A DNA stretch of 64,000 nucleotides. Source: Sphingomonadales bacterium (GTDB lineage Bacteria > Pseudomonadota > Alphaproteobacteria > Sphingomonadales > Sphingomonadaceae). A program made the translations under genes and the position numbers. The DNA is taken from the NCBI GenBank assembly GCA_016721875.1, contig JADKHG010000005.1, forward strand, positions 1 to 64,000. The letters are read 5' to 3'. Below the pieces are notes generated by a model that was given only the letters and a program-made list of their open reading frames with translations, did not search any database and was not told where the DNA came from. Shown one piece after another: positions 1-8,333 of the stretch. Every line of letters starts with the position of its first letter. Positions within the stretch are counted from its first letter, which is position 1.

Positions 1-527
1 GCCCGGCACCTGCACCGCAATCCGATCTTCGCCCTGATGACGGATAATCGTCGGCTCCAGCGTGCCCAGTGCGTTAATACGGCGATCGATCACGTCTTTG
101 GCAGAATCCATCGCCTGACTCAGCGCAGTAACGGCCCGGACGGCCGGGGCCAGTGTGATGCGGTTGCCGTCAGTGAATTCCATATTCCAGTCGCGACCGC
201 CACTGGCGCCCGCAGTCTCCCGCAATCAATGCCTTGCGCGCGGCATCAATCTTGCTGCTGTCTGTGACAGTGAAGCTCAGCTCCACCGCTGCGCGTCGCA
301 TCGCCAATCGCAATCCGGTCGGCACGGCGCATCGCGTTAAATACTGTGTCTTCCAGATTTTCCAGCCGATCGCGCTCAAGCTGAGCCTTGTCGGCCTCGA
401 GAAGAATATGGCTGCCGCCAACCCAGATCGAGACGCAGATTAATCGTTTCTTTCGGGACGAAAGATGGATTACCTCGAGCATTGCTTTGGGAAGAAAGCT
501 GGGAATCATGACCTGCAGCGATGCCAA
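1..527 (-). pseudogene. secD: Protein translocase subunit SecD, N-terminal part, multiply frameshifted, runs off left edge
   Basis: SecD is the inner-membrane subunit that helps the Sec translocon release exported proteins. On the minus strand three frames together give SecD-typical segments: PSFLPKAMLE, GGSHILLEADKAQLERDRLE, NAMRRAD, IAIGDATRSGG, SFTVTDSSKIDAARKALI, then EFTDGNRITLAP and DRRINALGTLEPTIIR followed by GEDRIAVQVPG at the edge. At least four single-base indels break the frame within about 520 bases. yajC lies just upstream, as expected for a yajC-secD-secF operon. SecD is normally required for growth, so the lesions are more likely sequence errors than true decay. Identity is sure; functional state is not. 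Confidence 0.85.
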
Positions 528-579
528 AAATCAAGGCATTCAGCATCGACGCGCCAGCGAAATCCCGATCGGTGACCTA

Positions 580-960
580 CTCAGGCAATTGAAACAAGAA
601 GACCGGCAAAGCGATCAGTCGTTGGCGGGTTTCCGCACGCTTTGACATCGGCTGGCGTAATGATTTGAGCGCGCGAACCTTTACATTGGGGCCAGTTCGA
701 CCTCGACATGGTCGTCAGCAACTTTAATCGCCGACCCATCAGACCGCCACCGGTCACGACTTCGTCATTTTTGGCAACAGCTGATTTTCGCCTGATGCTC
801 TTTGGCACGCTTTTGCTGCGGACGGATGAGCAGGAAATAGAATACGACGAAAATAAGCAACAGCGGCACGATCTGTACCAATGCGGCGGCGCCCGACCCT
901 CCATGCCGCTACAACGGGGTGATGACATGGTCCATCCCCGAAATATTGTCTGGGCAAGAA
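580..960 (-). pseudogene. yajC: Preprotein translocase subunit YajC, frameshifted
   Basis: YajC is a small single-span membrane protein that associates with SecDF. Minus-strand frames give a stretch reading GAAALVQIVPLLLIFVVFYF, then LLIRPQQK, and in another frame SAVAKNDEVVTGGGLMGR, the hallmark YajC core. One or more frameshifts separate these pieces, and the C-terminal end (ADVKACGNPP) is again garbled. Position directly upstream of secD supports the call. The exact start and stop cannot be fixed because of the indels. Confidence 0.8.
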
Positions 961-1130
961 ATAGGGTGCCCCACCCGCAAAACAAACCGCGCGATTTTAC
1001 CAGAAACTGGCTCAGCGCGCAACGCGGCGAAAACCCTATTCCCAATTTTAATATGTTCCTGCACAAACGGCCTTGCTTTCGACAAAGCCGCCATATAGCC
1101 CTTCCATTGCCGCTTTGAGGTACTGGCAGT

Positions 1131-1207
1131 CAAGGACGTAGCGCAGCCTGGTAGCGCATCACTGGGGGTGTAGGGGGTCGTAGGTTCAGATCCTGTCGTC
1201 CCGACCA
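1131..1207 (+). tRNA. tRNA-Pro (GGG anticodon), imperfect
   Basis: The D-arm (GCGCAGCCTGGTAGCGC), the GGGGG anticodon-loop core, the variable/T region (GGGGTCGTAGGTTC) and the CGTCCCGACCA 3' end match a bacterial tRNA-Pro(GGG). The 5' acceptor reads AAGGACG, not the CGGGACG needed to pair. The 5' anticodon strand is about two bases short, and the T-loop reads TTCAGATCC in place of TTCGAATCC. These defects sit in the same low-quality stretch as yajC-secD. It may be a good gene recorded badly, or a decayed copy. A scanner may reject it. Confidence 0.6.
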
Positions 1208-1531
1208 ATTTTTTCCAAACCAGACTGATTGTTTGGCGACGCCGTCTGCCCGCCTATTGACGTGCGTCTTGGCTTCATCAGTGAGGCTCCACAAAGTGTC
1301 GACCATGGCGGAAAGCACCCAAAGGCGCTTTTCAAGATGGTGTAACCCTTGAAGCGTGGTTGGCTTTTGGCCGCCTGCAGCACCGACAGGCTCAGGACCA
1401 AGCTGTCTTCTAACAGGGCAATGTTCAAGACTATCGGTTTTACGGAATTCGCCAACCGAATCCACATATTTTACTTTCCTACAACATTCCATATAGGTTA
1501 TTTTTGATTCGCTTAATAGGAGAATCAGGTT
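1208..1531. other. Intergenic, no gene recognised
   Basis: No convincing gene is seen. A minus-strand open frame runs through here and over the tRNA, but it carries the tell-tale GRQDLNLRP artefact of translated tRNA 3' ends. The last 70 bases are AT-rich (ATTCCATATAGGTTATTTTT) with AGGAGA before the lysozyme start, so they probably hold its promoter and ribosome binding site. Confidence 0.5.
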
Positions 1532-2080
1532 ATGCCGATATGTGAAATAGACCAGCTGATCGACGAAGTGATTGAACGCGAAGGCGGGTATGTGAACCAC
1601 CCGGCTGATCGAGGTGGAGCGACGAATTGGGGGATTACCGAAGCTGTCGCGCGGCGGCAGGGCTTTGCCGGTGACATGCGCGATCTGCCGCGCGGCGATG
1701 CCGCGGCGATTTACCGGCGGCTCTATTGGGCGAAGCCGCGCTTTGACGCAGTGGCTACACGTGCGCCTGCGCTTGCCGCCGAGATGTTCGATACCGGGAT
1801 CAACATGGGAACCGGCACTGCGACTGGATTTCTGCAACGCGCGCTCAATGCCTTGAACCGCGAAGGCAAGGATTATCCTGACTTGACCGTTGATCGGCAA
1901 ATCGGCGCGGCCACAATCGCCGCCCTCGACGCCTTCCTTGCCAAGCGTGGCAAAGCGGCGGAATCGGTCCTGCTGAAGGCAGTCGAGGCGCTGCAAGGCG
2001 CGCATTATCTGCACATCGCCGAGGCCAGACCCAGCCAGGAAGCCTTTGTCTATGGCTGGCTCGCCAACCGGATCGGGTAA
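1532..2080 (+). CDS. Glycoside hydrolase family 108 N-acetylmuramidase (phage-type endolysin)
   Basis: Predicted peptidoglycan hydrolase that cleaves the glycan backbone for lysis or particle release. The 182-residue protein opens with the GH108 signature EREGGYVNHPADRGGATNWG; Glu17 in EGGY is the expected catalytic acid. A C-terminal peptidoglycan-binding part follows (LTVDRQIGAATIAALDAF). Start ATG has AGGAGA eight bases upstream. There is no signal peptide, so export would need the holin encoded 54 bases downstream. The pair resembles the lysis cassettes used by phages and by alphaproteobacterial gene transfer agents. No capsid or tail genes are nearby. Confidence 0.88.
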   Translation: MPICEIDQLIDEVIEREGGYVNHPADRGGATNWGITEAVARRQGFAGDMRDLPRGDAAAIYRRLYWAKPRFDAVATRAPALAAEMFDTGINMGTGTATGFLQRALNALNREGKDYPDLTVDRQIGAATIAALDAFLAKRGKAAESVLLKAVEALQGAHYLHIAEARPSQEAFVYGWLANRIG

Positions 2081-2134
2081 TTTTGTTACGCGATGTAGCG
2101 TCAATTTTGTCAACTTCCAGAACAGGAGAAAATA

Positions 2135-2548
2135 ATGCCCCTGATCGAAACCCTGATCGGCCCGATTGCCGCGCTGATCGACAAGATCATCCCCGACCCC
2201 AAGGCGCGCGACGCCGCGAAACTGGAGCTGATTAAGCTGCAAGGCAGCCAGGATATCGAGACGCTGCGCACCCAGCTGTCGGCGATCCTTGCCGAGGCGC
2301 AAGCCGCCGACCCGTGGACCAGCCGCGCCCGGCCGAGCTTTCTTTATGTCATGTATCTGATCATCCTATGGTCGCTGCCCATGGGGTTGATTGCAGCCTT
2401 CCGTCCACAGGCCGCGCTCGACATTGCTGCTGGCATGAACGCCTATCTCGCTGGCCTGCCTGAACCGCTCTACGCGCTCTTTGGCACCGGCTATCTTGGC
2501 TATACGGCGGCGCGGCAATGGGGGAAGGTGAAGGGGGTGGAACGATGA
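2135..2548 (+). CDS. Holin of the 3-TM family
   Basis: A 137-residue membrane protein. It has an amphipathic N-terminal part (PLIETLIGPIAALIDKIIPD) and a charged helix with the DPWTSRARPSFLYVMY motif typical of 3TM holins. Hydrophobic segments lie around residues 73-93 and 108-125. It should form lesions in the inner membrane that let the upstream muramidase reach the wall. It starts 54 bases after the muramidase stop, behind AGGAGA, so the two are probably co-transcribed. Together they look like a stand-alone lysis module. Confidence 0.82.
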   Translation: MPLIETLIGPIAALIDKIIPDPKARDAAKLELIKLQGSQDIETLRTQLSAILAEAQAADPWTSRARPSFLYVMYLIILWSLPMGLIAAFRPQAALDIAAGMNAYLAGLPEPLYALFGTGYLGYTAARQWGKVKGVER

Positions 2549-2563
2549 TACCCACCCTATAGT

Positions 2564-2645
2564 TCCGTTCGCCTCGAGCGTAGTCGAGAGGCCGTGAGGG
2601 CCCATGCTGCCGATGGGTGTCTCGACTTCGCTCGACACGAACGGA
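2564..2645. repeat. Imperfect inverted repeat (intergenic hairpin element)
   Basis: The left arm at 2564-2589 (TCCGTTCGCCTCGAGCGTAG... ) is complementary to the right arm at 2620-2645 (TCTCGACTTCGCTCGACACG...), with one or two mismatches and a 30-base spacer. Arms of this GTTCG..TCGAG type recur between genes in sphingomonads, so this is probably a dispersed REP-like repeat. It follows the holin stop and may also act as a transcript end. There is no U-tract, so the terminator role is inference. Confidence 0.6.
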
Positions 2646-2691
2646 TTTTTGTGGGGTTGACGCAGACTGGCACCCATCCCTATCCGCCCAC

Positions 2692-2860
2692 CCAGTAACA
2701 GGTGCCCCAGGAAACTGGGGTGAAAAGGGAAGCCGGATCAAAACCGGCGCTGTACCCGCAACTGTAACCGGCGAGCGAAGCTCACATACGACCACTGTGC
2801 AAACGGGAAGGTCGAGCCAAGCAACGACCCGGAAGCCAGGAGACCTGCCTGTTGCCGCCA
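2692..2860 (+). promoter_or_regulatory. Cobalamin riboswitch
   Basis: Shows the conserved cobalamin-riboswitch blocks in order: GGTGCC, GGGGTGAAAAGGGAAGCCGG, GCTGTACCCGCAACTGTAA, and the B12 box AGCCAGGAGACCTGCC at about 2834-2849. AACAGG at 2697-2702 pairs with CCTGTT at 2848-2853 to close P1. It lies about 105 bases upstream of btuB, whose expression should fall when adenosylcobalamin is plentiful. The segment 2861-2965 would be the expression platform. Confidence 0.96.
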
Positions 2861-2965
2861 GTCCTTCGCCCGTGCGGGAAAACACGGTCGATCGAATGAG
2901 GCCCTTTGGGGCGCTCCTTCGCGTGACGGCATGTGAATGCAACGTCATGAAGGAAGGACAGATAT

Positions 2966-4804
2966 ATGAAAACATTCGCCCTTGTCACCGCAGCGTGCGC
3001 GCTGCTCCCCACACCATTACTCGCATTTGAGGCGAGCGACGACGCGACAATTGTCGTCACAGCCACTGGCAGCGAAGCCAGCCGTGACCAGAGCGGGCAA
3101 GCGATCACCGTCATCGAACGCGAGGCAATCGAGCGGCTGCAGCCATCGACCCTTGCCGATCTGTTGGCACGCACACCGGGTATCACCGTCTCCAGCACCG
3201 GCCCGATTGGCGGCTTCACCGCTGTCCGCATACGCGGTGCGGAAGGCGAGCAGACGCTGACCCTTATCGATGGCGTTCGAGTCAACGATCCGTCCTCGCC
3301 CGGCGGTGGCTTTGACTTTGGCAATTTGCTGGTCGGCAATATCGACCGGGTCGAGGTGCTGCGCGGACCCAATTCTGTGCCGTGGGGCAGCCAATCGATT
3401 GGCGGCGTCGTCAACATCTCGACTGCGCGACCGGGCAAAGCTGGTGGTGGCTCCGCACGGGCTGAATATGGATCGAACGACAGACTGAGCGTGGTTGGCC
3501 AATATGGCATTGCCACCGGCCCAGTCACCGCATCGCTCGGCGGCGGCTATTTCACCGACGATGGCATCAGCGCCGCCGCCAGCGGAACCGAGCCCGATGG
3601 TTATCGCCAATATGCCGCCAATGGCCGTGTGGAGGTGGCCTTGTCCGAAGCCGTATCACTCGACCTGCGCGGCTATTATTTTGACGGCAAGGCCGATCTT
3701 GATGGCTTCCCCCCACCCTTTTTCAGCTTGGCGGACACGCCCGAATATTCGACCGCGCAGCAATTGCTCGGCTATGCAGGCATCCGCGCCGATTTTGGCA
3801 GGCTGAAGAACCGGCTGGCCTTCACGCTCAGCGACGTCAATCGCGACAACTTCGCCAATCCGGCAGCAATCGCCCCCGACTTCTTTTCGCGCGGGCGCAG
3901 CGAACGCTTTGAATATCGCGGCGACTGGTCACTCAACGAGACGATACGCGCCGTGGTCGGGGCCGAGCATGAACGCTCGCGTTTCAACGACGGCTTTCTC
4001 GACACCGGCGTCAATGTGACCAGCGGCTATGTGCAACTGGTGCTCAATCCGTTTAGCAGGCTTACCTTGACCGGCGGTGTGCGGCTCGATGACCATGAAA
4101 CATGGGGCAGCGATACGACGTTCAGTGCCAACGCCGCATGGCGCCCAACTGACAATCTAGTGGTGCGCGCGGCCTATGGAGAGGGTTTCAAGGCACCGAC
4201 CCTTTATCAGCTTTACAGCTTTTACGGCGACCCGACTTTGAAGCCAGAGCGTGCGCAAAGCTGGGAAGTGGGCGTAGAGCAATGGCTGCTCGACCGTCGG
4301 GTGCGGCTGGGGCTGACCGGCTGGCAACGGCGGACACGCAGCCAGATTGATTTCGACCTGTTTTTCTTTCGCTACAACAATATCGCCCGCTCGCGCGGAA
4401 AGGGGATAGAGGCAGAGATCGAGCTGCGCCCGACTGACCGGTTCAGCCTGTCCGCCATTTACAGCTATTCCGACAGCGAGGGACGGCAGGACAATGAAGC
4501 AACCTATCACCGCCTGCTACGCCGACCAGTCCACAGCCTGAACCTCGCGATGGATTGGAATGCTTATGGCAAGGTCAAATTGGGCGCTGACGTGAAGCTG
4601 GTTGGCGACAGTATTGACGGCTTTGGCGGCAGCGAGCGGCTCGACGGCTTTGCACTTGCCGCTGTTCGCGCATCCGCACCGCTAGGTCATGGGCTCGAAT
4701 TATACGGCCGGGTCGAAAATATCTTCGACACCACTTACCAGACCGTCGCAGGTTACAAAGCCTATGGCCGCAATGCGCATATCGGCGTCAGGATGAAATT
4801 CTAA
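2966..4804 (+). CDS. btuB: TonB-dependent vitamin B12 outer-membrane receptor BtuB
   Basis: A 612-residue outer-membrane receptor that imports cobalamin with energy from TonB. It has a signal peptide (MKTFALVTAACALLPTPLLA), then a TonB-box-like ATIVVTATGSE. The plug domain follows (ITVIEREAIERLQPSTLADL, IRGAEGEQTLTLIDGVRVND, VEVLRGPNSVPWGSQSIGGV) and then a 22-strand barrel ending in the aromatic terminus MKF. Length matches E. coli BtuB (about 614). The cobalamin riboswitch immediately upstream makes the substrate assignment firm. AAGGAAGGA precedes the ATG. A small membrane protein follows, 58 bases downstream. Confidence 0.95.
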   Translation: MKTFALVTAACALLPTPLLAFEASDDATIVVTATGSEASRDQSGQAITVIEREAIERLQPSTLADLLARTPGITVSSTGPIGGFTAVRIRGAEGEQTLTLIDGVRVNDPSSPGGGFDFGNLLVGNIDRVEVLRGPNSVPWGSQSIGGVVNISTARPGKAGGGSARAEYGSNDRLSVVGQYGIATGPVTASLGGGYFTDDGISAAASGTEPDGYRQYAANGRVEVALSEAVSLDLRGYYFDGKADLDGFPPPFFSLADTPEYSTAQQLLGYAGIRADFGRLKNRLAFTLSDVNRDNFANPAAIAPDFFSRGRSERFEYRGDWSLNETIRAVVGAEHERSRFNDGFLDTGVNVTSGYVQLVLNPFSRLTLTGGVRLDDHETWGSDTTFSANAAWRPTDNLVVRAAYGEGFKAPTLYQLYSFYGDPTLKPERAQSWEVGVEQWLLDRRVRLGLTGWQRRTRSQIDFDLFFFRYNNIARSRGKGIEAEIELRPTDRFSLSAIYSYSDSEGRQDNEATYHRLLRRPVHSLNLAMDWNAYGKVKLGADVKLVGDSIDGFGGSERLDGFALAAVRASAPLGHGLELYGRVENIFDTTYQTVAGYKAYGRNAHIGVRMKF

Positions 4805-4862
4805 GGCAATTGAGTAGAGCGGCAAAGCCCGCTAACAGCAAACAAACTGGAAGGAAGACGTG

Positions 4863-5396
4863 ATGACCATCGAAACCCTGAACCCGCGCAACGCTGCATG
4901 GCCCGCAACGCTTGGTATCGGCACCGTATTGGGCAGCCTTGCGCTGGCATGCGTCTTCCCCTTTGCTGCCTTTGCTACGCTCGCCGCGCTGACGCTTGAC
5001 CGGCGGACCGGGATTGCGCTGGTCAGCGCAGTGTGGGCGGCCAATCAGGCTGTGGGCTTCCTGCTGATGTCTTTCCCCTGGGACGCGCAGGCCGTCGGCC
5101 ATGGCATTGCCATTCTTGCAGCGACACTTGCGGGCTTTGGCGTCGCACGGATGGTGTCAACGCGGGTTGGCGACAATGGCTTGGTCAAGGGCATCGCGGC
5201 GCTGGTTTCTGCCTTTGTCACCTATGAAGTGCTGCTTGCCGCATATGCGCAAGTTGGCGGAGGTGCAGAGAATTTCTCGGCAGAGATCGTTTCGGGCGTG
5301 GCGCTGAACGATGGCCTGTGGTTTGCCGGTTTGATGGCGGTGCGATTTGTGATCGCGCAGACCAGCGGCCAGAAAATTCTGTCAGCGAAGGCCTGA
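4863..5396 (+). CDS. Small multi-spanning membrane protein linked to BtuB (candidate B12-uptake partner)
   Basis: A 177-residue protein with about five hydrophobic segments (for example GIGTVLGSLALACVFPFAAF, IAILAATLAGFGVARMV, IAALVSAFVTYEVLLAAYA) and no recognised enzyme motif. It lies 58 bases after btuB and has no promoter of its own that I can see, so it should share the cobalamin riboswitch. No btuCDF genes are nearby. A role in moving cobalamin across the inner membrane, perhaps like an S-component, is inference. The start is ATG 4863; a GTG three bases earlier is also possible. Confidence 0.7.
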   Translation: MTIETLNPRNAAWPATLGIGTVLGSLALACVFPFAAFATLAALTLDRRTGIALVSAVWAANQAVGFLLMSFPWDAQAVGHGIAILAATLAGFGVARMVSTRVGDNGLVKGIAALVSAFVTYEVLLAAYAQVGGGAENFSAEIVSGVALNDGLWFAGLMAVRFVIAQTSGQKILSAKA

Positions 5397-5890
5397 AAAA
5401 CGCCAGCTTTGCACCTGCTCCCAAGGCCCGCCGAGGTAGCGCCATAGCACCAGTTCACGGATTGCGAGTGGGCGCGACTGGAAGGACGCGCTCAGTTGCG
5501 CCAGCAAAGCCTTGGCGACCACTGGTTCGACCTTGTTCTGAATGGTGATGTGCAGCTTTGGCGTGCCCATATCCTGCGGCACAAGCAAACCATGCAAGGC
5601 ATCGGCAAGCTCCATCCGGATGGCGAGCAGCTCGGGGCTTTGCACTTCAAAGGCCACCCCGCGTCCCAGCGGCATCAAGGCCTTGAGTGTTGCCTCTGGC
5701 GGCGCATTCTCCGCGCTGCGAGTGCAAGACGATGACGTATCTCGCCCTCATGCTGCGGCGGCAGATGGTGGAAGAGTGTGATATGCGCGGGCAGAAAATT
5801 TCGCTCTGGCGGAAAATGCGTCTGCCGCATCGCATCGGCCCAAACTTGATCGTTCTTCCCCATTTGGGCGGTGACAATTAGCGGATGCAT
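5382..5890 (-). CDS. 2'-5' RNA ligase / cyclic phosphodiesterase (LigT superfamily), one frameshift
   Basis: Two-histidine phosphoesterase-fold protein of about 169 residues once the frame is repaired. The N-terminal frame gives MHPLIVTAQMGK and the first motif, HITLFHHLPP. The C-terminal frame gives LKALMPLGRGVAFEV and the second motif, HITIQNKV. The frame changes near 5697-5705, where the sequence around ECAARGN should read APEATLKAL. Both HxT motifs are intact, so a working enzyme is likely if the indel is an error. Its 3' end overlaps the end of the convergent membrane-protein gene by 15 bases. Confidence 0.8.
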
Positions 5891-5983
5891 GACATTTCAT
5901 TAAAGCAAAGGACGCGAGGCAACAATGCTTCGCGTCCCCGCTGCGACCCATCCCGGGGTGGGAGGTGGTTCGAAGCTCGGTCG

Positions 5984-6033
5984 GCCAGAGCCGGTGCGGA
6001 GAGGGATTTGGGGGAGGGTGCACCGGCTCTGGC
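5984..6033. repeat. Perfect 14 bp inverted repeat
   Basis: GCCAGAGCCGGTGC at 5984-5997 is the exact reverse complement of 6020-6033, with a purine-rich 22-base loop (GGGATTTGGGGGAGGG). It lies between the divergent phosphodiesterase and alkylsulfatase genes, about 130 bases before the sulfatase start. There is no U-tract. It may be a leader structure or a dispersed repeat; the function is unknown. Confidence 0.6.
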
Positions 6034-6166
6034 TTTAGATGCTACCTACCGACAACGGCAAAGCGGTTCCAACAAATTGCCAAACTATCACTGATCGAAT
6101 TGTTCAATCTATCGAACCTTGCGCTGTGCACCCACTTTGGCTTAGCCTGCAATCAAGGAGAAAAAT

Positions 6167-8116
6167 ATGCGTTTGTTGCCACTGCTATTACTGACCGTTG
6201 CCACCCCGGCCTTTGCCGCAGAGGATGCAGCGTTGCTGCCTAAGCCCGCGAGCAGCGCGACGTCAGAGGCGAATGCGAAAATAAAGGCCGCGCTGCCTGT
6301 CGAGGATGGGCGTGACGAGGCATTTTCCGATCAGGGCTTTATTGCCACGCGCACCGATCCCCTGATCCAGACCGTCGATGGCAAGCTTGTTTGGAATCTC
6401 GACGCCTATAAGTGGATGGAAGGCGATGCCCCCGCGACAGTAAACCCCAGCCTGTGGCGGCACATGAAGCTTTTGCGCAAGCATGGACTGTACAAGGTTG
6501 CCGACAATGTCTGGCAGGTGCGCGGCTTTGACGTATCGAACATGTCGGTCATCAAAGGCGATAGCGGCTGGATCTTGATCGACCCGCTGACCACCAAGGA
6601 AGCTGCAGCGGCAGCGCTTGAACTGGTCAATCAGCAATTGGGCGCTCGACCGGTTTCTGCGGTAATTTACAGCCACAGCCATGGCGATCATTATGGCGGC
6701 GCGCGCGGGGTGATCGACGATGTGGCCGCCAAATCGGGCAAAGTCGCGGTGATCGCACCTGAGCATTTTGTTGAAGAAGCGGCTTCTGAAAATGTGCTCG
6801 CCGGCCCGGCCATGGGCCGACGCGCCAATTACCAATTTGGTGCCGCGCTCAAGCCTGGCCCGCAGGGGCAGATGGGCAGCGGTATTGGCAAGGCGGTATC
6901 CGGCGGCGCTATCACTTTGGTCACGCCCAATGACCTGATCCGCAAGACCGGCGAAACCCGCGTGATCGACGGGGTGATGCTCGAATTCCAGATGGTGCCA
7001 GAGACCGAGGCACCAGCGGAGATGAATGTCTATGTGCCAGCAGCCAAAACCTTCCTCGCAGCAGAAATCGCAACCTGTTCACTGCACAATATCCTGACCC
7101 CGCGCGGCGCAAAGGTGCGCGATGCGCTTGCCTGGTCGAATTACTTAAACGAAGCAGTCAATCTGTATGCCGGGCGCAGCGATGCCATTATGTCGAGCCA
7201 TTGCTGGCCACGTTTTGGTCAATCCGAAGTCAAAAGCTGGCTGTCGGGGCACCGCGACAATTATCGCTATCTCCACGACCAGACGGTGAGGATGATGAAC
7301 CAGGGGCTGACGCAGACAGAGATTGCCGAGGCAATCAAGGCCCCGCCGGCGATTGGCGACCAGTGGTTTAACAAGGGCTATTACGGCACCTACAGCCACA
7401 ATTCGAAGGCGGTCTATCAGCGCTATCTCGGCTGGTACGATGCTGTACCCGCCAACCTCAACCCACACCCTCCTGTCGAGCGCGCCAAGCGACTGGTTGC
7501 AGATATGGGCGGTGCCAAGAAGGTGCTCGGGGCCGCGCAGAAGGCATTCAAGGCTGGTGACTATCGCTGGTCTTCGGATTTGCTGAACCAGTTGGTCTTT
7601 GCCGAACCCGCCAACAAGGCGGCGCGTGCACTACTCGCCGACAGCTATGAACAGCAAGGGTATCAGGCGGAATCGGCAATCTGGCGCAACCAGTTCCTGT
7701 CGGCCGCCAATGATCTGCGCAACGGTGTTAAGGCGAATGCAACGATCCAGAGCCCTGATATGATCGCGGCAATCCCCACAGGCCTGTTGCTCGAATCGGT
7801 CGCAACCCGGCTTGATCCGGCCAAGGTTGCGGGCAAATCACTCGCCGTCAATTATGTGATTAGCGACCGGTCAGAAACGGCGAAGGTCAGCATCGGCAAC
7901 GGGGTGATGATCAACGAAATGGGGGCTGAACATGCATCCCCAGCGGCAACCGTGCGCGGCCCGCGCCAATTGTTCCTTGCGATGTTGTTCCTGAAAATGC
8001 CGCTTGCGCAGCTGGAGATGGCTGGCCTGAAAATCGAAGGTGACCGCACAGCGGTCGAGGCGCTTCAGGCGGCGCTTGATCCGATTCCGGGGGCGTTCAA
8101 TATCGCCGAGCCTTGA
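6167..8116 (+). CDS. Linear primary-alkylsulfatase, SdsA1/BDS1-type metallo-beta-lactamase fold
   Basis: A 649-residue secreted hydrolase expected to cleave alkyl sulfates such as SDS. It has a signal peptide MRLLPLLLLTVATPAFA. The di-zinc motif SHSHGDHYGG uses His170, His172, Asp174 and His175. Downstream family motifs follow (EMNVYVPAAKTFLAAE, CSLHNILTPRGAKVRD, HCWPRFGQ). Next come an alkylsulfatase dimerisation region (KGYYGTYSHNSKAVYQRYLGW) and a C-terminal SCP2-like domain. Length fits the SdsA1 family (about 650). AAGGAGA precedes the ATG. The mobile element lies 66 bases after its stop. Confidence 0.93.
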   Translation: MRLLPLLLLTVATPAFAAEDAALLPKPASSATSEANAKIKAALPVEDGRDEAFSDQGFIATRTDPLIQTVDGKLVWNLDAYKWMEGDAPATVNPSLWRHMKLLRKHGLYKVADNVWQVRGFDVSNMSVIKGDSGWILIDPLTTKEAAAAALELVNQQLGARPVSAVIYSHSHGDHYGGARGVIDDVAAKSGKVAVIAPEHFVEEAASENVLAGPAMGRRANYQFGAALKPGPQGQMGSGIGKAVSGGAITLVTPNDLIRKTGETRVIDGVMLEFQMVPETEAPAEMNVYVPAAKTFLAAEIATCSLHNILTPRGAKVRDALAWSNYLNEAVNLYAGRSDAIMSSHCWPRFGQSEVKSWLSGHRDNYRYLHDQTVRMMNQGLTQTEIAEAIKAPPAIGDQWFNKGYYGTYSHNSKAVYQRYLGWYDAVPANLNPHPPVERAKRLVADMGGAKKVLGAAQKAFKAGDYRWSSDLLNQLVFAEPANKAARALLADSYEQQGYQAESAIWRNQFLSAANDLRNGVKANATIQSPDMIAAIPTGLLLESVATRLDPAKVAGKSLAVNYVISDRSETAKVSIGNGVMINEMGAEHASPAATVRGPRQLFLAMLFLKMPLAQLEMAGLKIEGDRTAVEALQAALDPIPGAFNIAEP

Positions 8117-8137
8117 GGGATTGTTCGTAAAAAAATG

Positions 8138-8182
8138 AGTTTCTAATTGGCCTGCTATCGTCGCCCCGTGCTTGACACGGGG
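8138..8182. repeat. Left half of an interrupted REP doublet
   Basis: Begins AGTTTCTAATT (8138-8148), continues ATCGTCGCCCCG and ends in the hairpin CCCCGTG-CTTGA-CACGGGG. The right half at 21383-21449 completes the second, inverted REP and ends AATTAGAAACT. Removing 8183-21363 and one copy of the 19 bp repeat restores a symmetric 112 bp doublet. Confidence 0.8.
8164..8182 (+). repeat. 19 bp direct repeat, left (target-site duplication)
   Basis: CCCCGTGCTTGACACGGGG here is identical to 21364-21382. The flanking bases differ on both sides (G left and G right here; C left and T right at the other copy), so the repeat is exactly 19 bp. Interpreted as the target-site duplication made by the Cas1-type integrase. 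Because the repeat is itself nearly palindromic and REP-derived, a chance REP pair must be excluded; the split doublet argues against chance. Confidence 0.8.
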
Positions 8183-8192
8183 GGTATAGTGA
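8183..8192 (+). repeat. Terminal inverted repeat, left
   Basis: GGTATAGTGA matches the inverted right end (GGTATAGCGA) at 9 of 10 positions. Just inside, GATGATC (8191-8197) and GATCATC (8206-8212) form a 7 bp dyad that could be a transposase or regulator site. Confidence 0.75.
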
Positions 8193-8333
8193 TGATCTCA
8201 TTTGTGATCATCTGGGGCCACAGTGGACCTATGAAGGCTGCTGAAGCGCATAGAAGAAACTAGCGATCCAACTAAAAACTCGACATTTTCGTCGTATTCG
8301 GGAAAAGTTGCGTTCTCTTAGGGAGGACTTGGT

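Noticed and set aside
1130..2302. A 390-residue open frame on the minus strand
   Set aside because: It runs through the tRNA (giving GRQDLNLRP, a well-known artefact) and over the muramidase on the other strand. No domain and no start signal.
2361..2975. Minus-strand open frame over the riboswitch
   Set aside because: It overlaps a clear cobalamin riboswitch and the 2564-2645 repeat; the translation has no motif.
8164..8182. The REP hairpin as a transcription terminator for the alkylsulfatase
   Set aside because: No T-run follows, and the symmetric doublet explains the sequence better. Some terminator effect cannot be excluded.
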